Assembly: GCA_023411395.1 (NCBI GenBank)
Contig: JAEYOV010000013.1
Span: 40,710-104,709 of the forward strand
Reading direction: 5' to 3'
DNA: 64,000 nt
Source of the DNA: Bacillota bacterium
GTDB taxonomy: Bacteria; Bacillota; Clostridia; Christensenellales; Aristaeellaceae
In this document: piece by piece, positions 33,901-40,806 of the stretch
Position numbering within the stretch: position 1 is the first letter of the stretch
How the letters are laid out: each line of letters starts with the position of its first letter
The notes under the pieces: generated by a model
Told to the model about the DNA's origin: nothing
Database searches by the model: none
What the model saw: only the letters and a program-made list of their open reading frames with translations
Made by a program: the position numbers and the translations under genes

Positions 33901-35085
33901 CGGGCCGTGAAGGAAACGGTGAATATGCGGCGCAGGCAGATCAAAACGCTGCCGCCGGAGCGGTACGCGGCGCTGCTTGCAAGCCGCCTGTACAGACCGT
34001 CCCCGCCCAAGGAGCAATTGGAGGCGGCATTCAAGGCGCTTTGCGGCATTCCCTTCCCTCCCGGCTGGTGGGAAAGCATTTTGCTTCCCAAGCGGGTGGG
34101 GGGCTACCGCCCGGAGCTTCTGGACGCGCTGCTGGCCCAGGGCCACTTGTTCTGGCGCATCACGCCTGATGCGGAGCTTTGCTTTCATTTATATGAGGAT
34201 ATCGACTGGGATGGTGATCCCGTCCAGGCGGGAGCAATGCTTCAGGACCGGGAAAGGCTTGTTTTGGATGCGCTTTTGAAAAGGGGCGCCAGCTTTTCAC
34301 ACAGCCTGTCTTCCCTGCTTGGAGACAGCGCCGTGCAGAATACGTTATTGCATTTGGCGGAAAAGGGGCTCATCAGGGCAGACAGCTTTGTGCCCATCCG
34401 CCAGTGGTTAAGCGGCGGGCAAAACGCCCAGGCAACCGCAAGAAGGCGTGTGAATGCCCGTGTCCTGGCCGCAACCTCCGGCCGGTGGGAGCTGATGCGG
34501 CCGCTGAAGGAGCTTCCCATGGAGCAGCAATTGGAGCGGGCTTTCGACCGCTGCATCCTGCTTTGCCGCGAAACATCCCAGGGGCTTCCTTGGGAGGAAG
34601 CGGTGAAGCTTTTGCGCCTGTGGGAATATACCGGTCGTGTGAGACGGGGGTATTTCATCGAAGGATTATCCGGCATGCAGTTTATACGGGACAGCGATTT
34701 CGCGGGGGTCATGCAGGCGCTGGAGCAGCCCTCCGATGATATTGTCTGGCTGCCGGCATCAGACCCCATGCAGCCGTACGGCAAATATCTGGCACACAAC
34801 CCCGACAGGTCATTTATGAACCTGCCCGGCAACGTGGTGGCGCTGCGCGCAGGTTTCCCGGTGGCGGTGTTCGAACGCCAGGGAAAGACGCTCCGGGTAT
34901 TTGACCTCAACCCGCTGCCCGATGCGCTTCACATCTTCGTTCAGGAGTATGCGGGGCGGCGTATCTTCCCGTCGCTTTCGAGGCTTACGCTCAAGGAATA
35001 TCCTCAGGAAGCGGCGGATGCCCTTCAAAACGCCGGCTTCAAAAAGGAAATGCAGGACTATGTGCTGTACCGGGGATACCGGTAA
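30952..35085 (+). CDS. lhr: Lhr-type superfamily 2 DNA helicase
   Basis: The product of about 1377 residues is a large ATP-dependent helicase. Walker A APTGTGKT lies at 43-50, TTPESL and the DEAH-like box IIDELHAL follow, then GLSATIEP (motif III), TSSMELGIDVGEID (motif V) and QRLGRAGHNPNR (motif VI). The long C-terminal part matches the Lhr extension in length. Lhr proteins act in DNA repair and RNA/DNA unwinding. The ATG at 30952 matches the usual N-terminus (LFDPITARWF) and has GAGGAG upstream; a start at 30889 is possible. It is not obviously linked to the neighbouring operons. Confidence 0.93.
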   Translation: MNALELFDPITARWFARCIGAPTLVQQAAWPLIARGEHTLVSAPTGTGKTLSAFLVFIDKLMRELRIGTLRQELQLIYVSPLKSLAGDIRENLRRPLEGIAQETLLNDIFADVALLDIAIRTGDTLQSERQRMVKKPPHILITTPESLFLMLTAKSGQSVLHTAKWIIIDELHALIDTKRGAHLMLSIARLDKLCASPLQRIGLSATIEPLNRAAEYLSPEKVAIAAPKMRKEVSLIITSPTRDTNEIKKDAAWQEIAKSVYEHCQKSRSVIAFVEGRAYAEKLAYYVTELGGEGFARTHHGSLSKEQRLEVETALRSGNLRLLCATSSMELGIDVGEIDQVFQIGCPRSISSTMQRLGRAGHNPNRVSSMYIFPRMPVESLFSGLTAEVVRKGGVEHSHPPRLCLDVLAQHLVSMASVRGYDLEEVMGILPRAYPFREVTMEDVREVLRMLAGDHEHDRDIPVRPRVLYDRIHDRVEPDSYSRMLAVSAGGTIPDKGLYAAKTENGVKLGELDEEFVYESRVGDRFLLGSFAWQIARIQKDTVTVVPAATPGARIPFWKGETGGRRLKTGFAYGEILRDLTRAEEAGTLLEALYALGLDEGAAKGALEFAKRQIAATGTLPDDRTLIVEHYRDEAGNPQMMVHSIFGRPVNEPLGILAMEAAKRQTGMNINFVADDDGFLLFPYEDRLLPERLLQSVPPQTAGAILQAVLPLTPVYSMAFRYNAARALMMGIKNAGRQPLWVQRMRSAQMLDTLVNSERHPLVRETRRECLEDYWDVSGVEQILNAIQSGEIRVVELYPETPSPMSLTLRRQTEASMMYEYVPTPSGVFVAVEEALNKAQLIDPAPQQLKQVSERARLPENEAQLHTLLMIEGDLMAGEVDVPPEWLETLEQREQAKYIEPGLWIAAEQEEEYEAALKGGDRDAKAHILRRLLRYRGPQDAAQVAQRYSFPEEAAREALVSLCQSGSAVDYQGLYYHAQLFDRAVKETVNMRRRQIKTLPPERYAALLASRLYRPSPPKEQLEAAFKALCGIPFPPGWWESILLPKRVGGYRPELLDALLAQGHLFWRITPDAELCFHLYEDIDWDGDPVQAGAMLQDRERLVLDALLKRGASFSHSLSSLLGDSAVQNTLLHLAEKGLIRADSFVPIRQWLSGGQNAQATARRRVNARVLAATSGRWELMRPLKELPMEQQLERAFDRCILLCRETSQGLPWEEAVKLLRLWEYTGRVRRGYFIEGLSGMQFIRDSDFAGVMQALEQPSDDIVWLPASDPMQPYGKYLAHNPDRSFMNLPGNVVALRAGFPVAVFERQGKTLRVFDLNPLPDALHIFVQEYAGRRIFPSLSRLTLKEYPQEAADALQNAGFKKEMQDYVLYRGYR

Positions 35086-35102
35086 CAGCTTGCGCCAATG
35101 GG

Positions 35103-36116
35103 CTATTTGACCTGCTTCACGCTGCCTCTGTCTATCAGGATGGGGCTGAGCATAACCGTTTTAACGCCGATACGGGCACCCTTTTTCCGCTCCACAATCA
35201 TTTCCACAGCGGTTGCGCCCGCCTGCTCAAGCTGCATTTCAATAGAGGTAAGCTGCGGGGCGCAGAGGGAAGAAAGGGTATTGTCAAACCCGACGATGGA
35301 CATATCCTCCGGTACACGCATTCCCTTTTCATACAGCGCCTGCAATACGCCGCAGGCAATTACGTCGGAGGTTATGAAAAGCGCGGAGGGGCGCCTTTTT
35401 TGCGCCAGCAATTCCTCCATGGCGCGCCGCCCGTTTTCCACGGTGTAATCAGGAGCGTAACGCACCCATTCCTCCCGGAGTTTCAGTTCGTGGGCGGCCA
35501 GGGCCGACGTGAAACCGCTATACCGCTGGTATTCCACCTCATGCTGCTCATATTTGACGCCAATAAAGCCAATGTCGCGGTGGCCCCTGGCCATGATATG
35601 CTCCATAGCCATGGCGGCGCCCGAAAAGTTGTCCAGCAGCACCGCATCCACCTGGCTGCCGTGACGCGGCCTTTCCAGCATGACCACGGGAACGCCGCGG
35701 GATGTGATCCAGTTGATGGTGGCGGCATTGCTGGTTGTATTGCCCGTGAACACGATGGCATCCACCATCAGTCCGATGAGGTTTTCAATAACCGCCCGCT
35801 CCCTTAACGCATCCATTTGCCGCAGCGCGGTAAGCACATGATAGCCGGCTTTCTCAGCGGTCTCGTTGACCGCGTTGCAGATGCGGGCAAAAAACGGGTT
35901 CTCGCTGGATACAGGCAGGATATGGCCGATGAAATAAGGGCTGCTCTTTCTGAGGCTGCTGGCTATTTTGTTGGGTACATAGCCCAGCTCGTCAATCACC
36001 CGGTTGACCTGCCGCCTTTTTTCCTCGGACACATAGCCGCTGTTATTCACCACACGTGTCACGGTGGCGGGGGAAACGTTGGCAGCCTTGGCAATATCGG
36101 CAATACGGATCGTCAT
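35103..36116 (-). CDS. LacI-family transcriptional regulator
   Basis: This 337-residue regulator starts MTIRIADIAKAANVSPATVTRVV, a LacI headpiece, followed by a sugar-binding periplasmic-binding-like core (IGHILPVSSENPFFA, GRRAMEELLAQKRRPSALFITSD, VGFDNTLSSLCAPQLTSIE). GGAG lies six bases before the ATG. Its recognition helix (SPATVTRVVNN) differs from that of the two LacI paralogues further on, so it should read another operator. It is divergent from the ThuA gene, which is its most likely target. Confidence 0.92.
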   Translation of the reverse strand: MTIRIADIAKAANVSPATVTRVVNNSGYVSEEKRRQVNRVIDELGYVPNKIASSLRKSSPYFIGHILPVSSENPFFARICNAVNETAEKAGYHVLTALRQMDALRERAVIENLIGLMVDAIVFTGNTTSNAATINWITSRGVPVVMLERPRHGSQVDAVLLDNFSGAAMAMEHIMARGHRDIGFIGVKYEQHEVEYQRYSGFTSALAAHELKLREEWVRYAPDYTVENGRRAMEELLAQKRRPSALFITSDVIACGVLQALYEKGMRVPEDMSIVGFDNTLSSLCAPQLTSIEMQLEQAGATAVEMIVERKKGARIGVKTVMLSPILIDRGSVKQVK

Positions 36117-36190
36117 AACAATCTCCAGCCATTTCAATGGCGCCGGCATGCGCATTCGCTGTAATAACGCCCGGTTTCTCAATTTGTTCT

Positions 36191-36220
36191 ATTCTATCGG
36201 CAAGTAAAACCGTTTGTCAA
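36191..36220 (-). promoter_or_regulatory. Promoter of the LacI-family gene at 35103
   Basis: On the minus strand TTGACA (36220-36215), an 18-base spacer and TAGAAT (36196-36191). The spacer contains an AAAC-C-GTTT mirror element (plus strand), a plausible autoregulatory half-palindrome. Confidence 0.7.
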
Positions 36221-36320
36221 CAGCGTTTTCAGACCGCTATACAAAAATGGCGTCCATGTGGCTGAAGCCGTATTGTGTCCGTAATATCTTTCAGATCGTC
36301 TGTGGAACCGCACCACGGCG

Positions 36321-36349
36321 TTGACAAAGCGGCCACCGGGTGCTATGCT
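36321..36349 (+). promoter_or_regulatory. Promoter of the ThuA gene
   Basis: TTGACA (36321-36326), a 17-base spacer and TATGCT (36344-36349). Confidence 0.75.
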
Positions 36350-36474
36350 GTCTTCTGTCTGATGAAGGGGCCGCCCCGTTTGCCATGATAGCCATATTGA
36401 TTTCAACGCAGTATCATATTCTTTGTACGAATCTCCCTAAAGCCCGGTGATATAGGGGCAAGGAGGAACAACTC

Positions 36475-37197
36475 ATGAAAAGAGCGCTGTTTCTTGTGGG
36501 CGGCTGGGATGGCCACCAGCCGGAATTGGTGTCCAAACGCTTTGGCATGCTGCTTGAAAAGGCCGGGTTTGATGTTTGGTATGCCCATGACCATAGCTGC
36601 CTGAATGATCTCGCGGCGCTGATGGAATTGGATCTGATCTTTGCCTGCTGGACGATGGGCGAGATCGAGGAGCAGCATTCCAAGAATGTGACGGCAGCGG
36701 TGGGTGCCGGCGTCGGGCTGGCCGGCTGTCACGGCGGCATGTGCGACGCCTTCCGCAAGGATACCCGCTGGCAGTTCATGACCGGCGGCCAATGGGTTTC
36801 CCACCCAGGCGGCGACGGCATCCAATATACGGTGAACATCACCGCAAAATCCAACCCCATCGTGGCGGGCATTGAGGATTTTCCGGTATGCAGCGAGCAT
36901 TATTACCTGCATGTGGACCCCGCCATCGAGGTGCTGGCCACCACGCGCTTCCCCATCGTGCCCTACTACCACATGGCCAACAAGCCCGTGGATATGCCGG
37001 TAGCCTGGACCAAGATGTGGGGTTTGGGGCGCGTGTTCTATTCCTCGCTGGGGCACCACGACGACGTGTTTGACAGCGCCCCTTCAGCCCAGGAGATCGT
37101 AAGGCGGGGCATGCTCTGGGCGGCCGAAGGCAAAGCTTTTTCGAAGGAGCACGGTCTGACGCCCGACCGCTTCATCAATGCCGGGAAGATGTATTGA
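36475..37197 (+). CDS. ThuA-domain protein
   Basis: The 240-residue protein has the ThuA glutamine-amidotransferase-like fold: FLVGGWDGHQPE, AGVGLAGCHGGMCDAF at the elbow position, and GRVFYSSLGHHDDVF near the end. ThuA-like proteins are linked to uptake or metabolism of disaccharides and keto-sugars. The reaction is not established for this branch. AAGGAGG precedes the ATG. Its last 23 bases overlap the end of the convergent amidohydrolase gene. The divergent LacI gene probably controls it. Confidence 0.88.
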   Translation: MKRALFLVGGWDGHQPELVSKRFGMLLEKAGFDVWYAHDHSCLNDLAALMELDLIFACWTMGEIEEQHSKNVTAAVGAGVGLAGCHGGMCDAFRKDTRWQFMTGGQWVSHPGGDGIQYTVNITAKSNPIVAGIEDFPVCSEHYYLHVDPAIEVLATTRFPIVPYYHMANKPVDMPVAWTKMWGLGRVFYSSLGHHDDVFDSAPSAQEIVRRGMLWAAEGKAFSKEHGLTPDRFINAGKMY

Positions 37198-38236
37198 TGA
37201 GCGCGGCATACAGCCTGTCTGTCAACTCTTTCAGCGGCTCCTTTTGCGCAAGGGATACATTTGCTTCATGCCATTTTATGAGACCGTCCAAGCCTTCCCG
37301 GCGGATAGGCCTTGGCGTTTTCCCATTCATAAGCTCCGCATTGGCGGCAAATATCTTATCAAGCACAGCCTGGGGCAGCCCCAATCCCTGCCCCCGGATG
37401 TCCCATACCGCAACAGGGCCCAATTGCGTCAGGGTGCTTTTAATAAGCCCCACCAGCGTATCATACAGGCCGCTATCGAAATCTTTCGAATCATCCGAAA
37501 TATCGGTGCCAAAGAGGATGCGGTCCTGGTATTTTATAAAAAACTCCCGCCATAAAACAGGGTCTTGCAGGAATTGGCCATACATTTCCGTCCCCGGCGT
37601 CAGGTCAAAGCGCAGGCCTGGATATGTATCCATCATGCGCCCGGCGTGGGCCATATCGTCACCGGTGAAGTAAAAGTGGGCCAAACAGACCTGCAAGCGG
37701 GGATGCCTTGAAAGCACCCGTTCTGTCTGCGCGTAAAGCTCAGCCAGGGATGGGAAGGAAGGGTCGGTGTAGCACCAGCCGTTTTGCACCGCAAAAGCCG
37801 GGGCCAATTTTTCATTCCAGAAAGAAGCGGGGTCGCCCACGTGCCAGAGAATGGGGAATTGGGTTTCCTCCAGCAGCGAAAACACAGGCTCCAACTCTTC
37901 GCTGTCCATTTGAACATTCAGGTCACAGGCCACGGTAGGCTTGCTTTCAATGAATTTGATCCCATCAAAGCCTGCCTCCATCAGCCGCCGTACCTGCTTC
38001 TCATGCGCCTCCCCGTTCCGTTCATGAGGCAGGTAGGTAAGCCCGCCGAAAGCATATGCATGCCGGGGATAAAGCGCCTTTGCCAAAAGAACTTCCAGGT
38101 TGTTCAAAGGCCCGGCAAAGCAAGGGCACCCAAGAACCGTATACTTTTCAAAGCCGAAATGATCCGCGATACCTTGCAGCTTTTCCGGGGCGCCGGATAA
38201 GGTGTGCATGTGGCAGTCCACGATCTTCCTGGGCAT
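37175..38236 (-). CDS. Amidohydrolase-family TIM-barrel protein
   Basis: This 353-residue protein begins MPRKIVDCHMHTLSG, the HxH metal motif of the amidohydrolase-2 superfamily. It continues with GIKFIES, ILWHVGDPASFW, VCLAHFYFTGDD and ILFGTDISDD (final metal Asp). Relatives hydrolyse or decarboxylate small acids and lactones; the substrate here is unknown. The ATG at 38236 has GGGAGG six bases upstream. The gene converges on and overlaps the ThuA gene by 23 bases. Confidence 0.85.
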   Translation of the reverse strand: MPRKIVDCHMHTLSGAPEKLQGIADHFGFEKYTVLGCPCFAGPLNNLEVLLAKALYPRHAYAFGGLTYLPHERNGEAHEKQVRRLMEAGFDGIKFIESKPTVACDLNVQMDSEELEPVFSLLEETQFPILWHVGDPASFWNEKLAPAFAVQNGWCYTDPSFPSLAELYAQTERVLSRHPRLQVCLAHFYFTGDDMAHAGRMMDTYPGLRFDLTPGTEMYGQFLQDPVLWREFFIKYQDRILFGTDISDDSKDFDSGLYDTLVGLIKSTLTQLGPVAVWDIRGQGLGLPQAVLDKIFAANAELMNGKTPRPIRREGLDGLIKWHEANVSLAQKEPLKELTDRLYAALINTSSRH

Positions 38237-38308
38237 AGAGGACCTCCCGGATCTGTAAAAAAGTGTTTTCGTGATGCTTGTATCCGGCGGTGGCAGGAAC
38301 CAGCGCAA

Positions 38309-38433
38309 GCGGGCGATTGATAATCGCCCCTACAGGGTAAAGAAGAAGCTGATTGCTCTTCCCGGCAAACACAAGCCGCTACAGAGGTGCCAACAAACAT
38401 TTGCAGGTGTAGGGGCGATTATCAATCGCCCGC
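38309..38433. repeat. 125-bp MITE-like inverted repeat
   Basis: Perfect 26-bp terminal inverted repeats lie at 38309-38334 and 38408-38433, enclosing 73 bases without coding capacity. Each arm also contains its own hairpin, GGGCGATT-GAT-AATCGCCC. I see no target-site duplication. The organisation fits a small non-autonomous or REP-type dispersed element between genes. Confidence 0.75.
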
Positions 38434-38483
38434 CACGCTGCACCCTTCAAAACAATGGATGACAAAGACTGGCCGGCAGCCGT

Positions 38484-40532
38484 TCAATCCATGGCCTCCA
38501 TTTCAAAGATATCAAAGGCATAAGCAGGCACATTAGCCCTTCCATCCTTTTCCTGCAAGGTACCAAGGCAGGAACGGGCATTTTGCAGCTCCTTCAGGGA
38601 GACCGCTTCCGTCTTCCCGCTCAGGCTTACCAGCACCAGCCGGCTGACGCCATTCATGCTCCGTATAAAGGCCATCACGCCACAGCCCGTGATAAGATGC
38701 GTGATCTCCGTACCCTCGCCGATATACTCCCGGCGGGCCTTGTACAAGTCCCGGAAGAAATCCCGCAAAACAGGGCCTTCCTTGCCGGCCAGGCTTGGGT
38801 CCTCATCCCCCTGGTACACCATGGGGATGCCGTCCAGGAAAGCCATCAGCGCAAACAGCGCCTTGGCCCGGTCTGCGCCATAGGCTTCGTAGGCCCGCTT
38901 GGATTGCCACACCCAGGAAACGGTGTCGTGATTGCCCAGGAAGCGCAGCTTTTTCAGCTCCTTGGGCATGGCCTTATGCTCGATGGATAAAAACCGCGTC
39001 AGCTCCCTGACAAAGTGCGCGGCATCATCCCGCTTTTTGTCCAGCTCCACCAGCACCCTGTACAGGTTCATGCCGTAAAACAAGTCGGTGACAGGATAAT
39101 AGGCGGGTACGGGATTGAAGTTTTCCGGCATGTTCAGCGCCTTTTTGCCCATTTCCTGAAAACCGCGCTTGATGGCCCCGGAGATGGCCACGCCGCCCGA
39201 CAGGTTGGAGGCCGATGGCCGGTGATTTCCATAAGGCGTCCAGTTGGACAGGCCGCCCATGGCGCAGTCGATTCTCGCCCCGTCGATGTCAAAGCGCCGC
39301 ACATGGCTGTTCACAAGGTCTGACGTATAGCGCAGATAATCGGGATTCGTCATGTCAAAGCTGACGCAGTGCCATTCATCCTGCAAGGTAAGGTCACGGC
39401 GGCGGGAGCACCAGTGATCCTTTTCCCTGGAAAGCGGATCCTCCGGTGCCGGGCCATGGGGCACATAATCAAACAGTACGGTCAGGCCCAGTTGATGGGC
39501 TCGTTCGGCAAAGGCCCGCATGGCTTCCTCCCCGCCGTAGCGCGCATCGATGATGCTTTGATCCGTGGGGTGGTACACGCCCCGGTCAAGATGCTCAAAC
39601 ACGGGCAGGATCCACACATGGTTCACGCCCAGCGCCTTGATGCTCTCCAGCTCCCCGGCGTATTCCCACAGGTCGCGCGGCCGCTTAAAATTGTTGTCCA
39701 TGGTTCCGTGGGGATGGCAGGAGTACAAAACGCCTTCTCTTATGCCGTCGGTGGCCGCGTGGTAGCCCAGGCTGTCAAAGAAATCCCGGATGGCAAGGTA
39801 CGGGTCGCCCTTCTCAACCGGCTGTACATACAAATACCCGCAGTCAAAGCTCTGGCCCGGCGCAAGATGGCATTCCACCGCGGCCACATAGGCGCAAATG
39901 ATGCTGTTTTCTGCCCGGTACGCGCCCTGGGACCACTTCTCCACGGTGTCCAGAAAGAGCACGTTCATATCGCCCGAAGCATCCTTCATGTGGGCCATGC
40001 TGCCTACCAGGCCGCAGGTGACCGCCGCAAGCGGCTTCAAATCCTCCGCATGAAAAACATCGCAGGGCACGTTTGTGGGAAACTCAAACACGGTGTCCGC
40101 CATTTTTCGGGAAGTCAAAAAAGCTGTGCCATTGACTGTGACCTCTTCGTTTGAAATGTTCTCCGCCTGCGCGCAAACCCGAAGCACGCCGCCGCACATA
40201 TCGTAGCGCTGTCGGATTCGCACTTTGCCGCACCTGTACACGGCTTCCAACCGGCCGTCGTTTACAAAAAGGCCCTCAAAAAACGCGGCGTCCGCCTCCC
40301 CTGTCGGCGCAATCGCCGGCAGCTCCCAGGTGTTTTTCCGGTCAAGGCAGTCAAACTTCAAAAGATTCCAGGCATACGCCCCGTCCACACCCACGTCGAT
40401 GCTTATGCCTTCCATGGGATATTCCCTGCTTCCCGCCTTCACGCCGCAGAGCATGCCCGATTCCCTGGAAAACAGATACGTAGCCCCATTGCCGCAAAGC
40501 AAAATCCGTTCCTTTTCCTGCGCAATATGCAT
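38484..40532 (-). CDS. GH13-like alpha-amylase superfamily enzyme
   Basis: The 682-residue cytoplasmic protein has a beta-sandwich N-terminal half (1-260) and a GH13-type barrel. Visible conserved regions are FDYVPHG (354-360, region I variant), FDIDGARIDCAMG (D422, nucleophile position), MPENF (E470, acid/base position) and LGNHDTVSW (534-536, region IV). The usual DxVxNH of region I is changed to DYVPHG, so it lies outside the common subfamilies. GGAGG precedes the ATG. It is divergent from the GH106-like gene, and both promoters carry the AAACGTTT operator. Confidence 0.85.
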   Translation of the reverse strand: MHIAQEKERILLCGNGATYLFSRESGMLCGVKAGSREYPMEGISIDVGVDGAYAWNLLKFDCLDRKNTWELPAIAPTGEADAAFFEGLFVNDGRLEAVYRCGKVRIRQRYDMCGGVLRVCAQAENISNEEVTVNGTAFLTSRKMADTVFEFPTNVPCDVFHAEDLKPLAAVTCGLVGSMAHMKDASGDMNVLFLDTVEKWSQGAYRAENSIICAYVAAVECHLAPGQSFDCGYLYVQPVEKGDPYLAIRDFFDSLGYHAATDGIREGVLYSCHPHGTMDNNFKRPRDLWEYAGELESIKALGVNHVWILPVFEHLDRGVYHPTDQSIIDARYGGEEAMRAFAERAHQLGLTVLFDYVPHGPAPEDPLSREKDHWCSRRRDLTLQDEWHCVSFDMTNPDYLRYTSDLVNSHVRRFDIDGARIDCAMGGLSNWTPYGNHRPSASNLSGGVAISGAIKRGFQEMGKKALNMPENFNPVPAYYPVTDLFYGMNLYRVLVELDKKRDDAAHFVRELTRFLSIEHKAMPKELKKLRFLGNHDTVSWVWQSKRAYEAYGADRAKALFALMAFLDGIPMVYQGDEDPSLAGKEGPVLRDFFRDLYKARREYIGEGTEITHLITGCGVMAFIRSMNGVSRLVLVSLSGKTEAVSLKELQNARSCLGTLQEKDGRANVPAYAFDIFEMEAMD

Positions 40533-40584
40533 AAGGCGGACCTCCAGTTCTTTTGATGCCGCAGCCGGCTATATGCCACCGGAA

Positions 40585-40600
40585 TATTAAACGTTTATCC
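40585..40600 (-). promoter_or_regulatory. LacI-type operator, GH13 side
   Basis: TATTAAACGTTTATCC, centred on the AAACGTTT palindrome, lies between the GH13-like promoter and its start codon, 53 bases upstream of the ATG. Confidence 0.65.
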
Positions 40601-40633
40601 TATCATGCTTCATCCACGGCTCCGTTTGAGCAT

Positions 40634-40662
40634 ATGGTAGGCTATTCGCAGCCGTTTGTCAA
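40634..40662 (-). promoter_or_regulatory. Promoter of the GH13-like gene
   Basis: On the minus strand TTGACA (40662-40657), a 17-base spacer and TACCAT (40639-40634). Confidence 0.6.
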
Positions 40663-40715
40663 CCAGATATTGTACTGTTCAACCGGTTCATTTTGCTTGG
40701 GAAGCGGCTTCAAGA

Positions 40716-40744
40716 TTGACAACCGGCCCTTTCTACCCTATACT
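40716..40744 (+). promoter_or_regulatory. Promoter of the GH106-like gene
   Basis: TTGACA (40716-40721), a 17-base spacer and TATACT (40739-40744); the operator at 40755-40770 covers the predicted transcription start. Confidence 0.85.
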
Positions 40745-40754
40745 TACGCCATAA

Positions 40755-40770
40755 GGATAAACGTTTTTTC
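40755..40770 (+). promoter_or_regulatory. LacI-type operator, GH106 side
   Basis: GGATAAACGTTTTTTC begins 11 bases after the -10 box, an ideal position for a repressor to block initiation. Confidence 0.75.
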
Positions 40771-40806
40771 GGCTTGTCGGAAAATGAAAAGGAGCATTCT
40801 GCTGTT

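Larger units (their letters stand above)
36117..36474. other. Divergent regulatory region between LacI gene and ThuA gene
   Basis: These 358 bases contain two convincing promoters, one for each direction (36191-36220 and 36321-36349). The ThuA transcript would carry a leader of about 119 bases. No further gene is seen. Confidence 0.6.
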
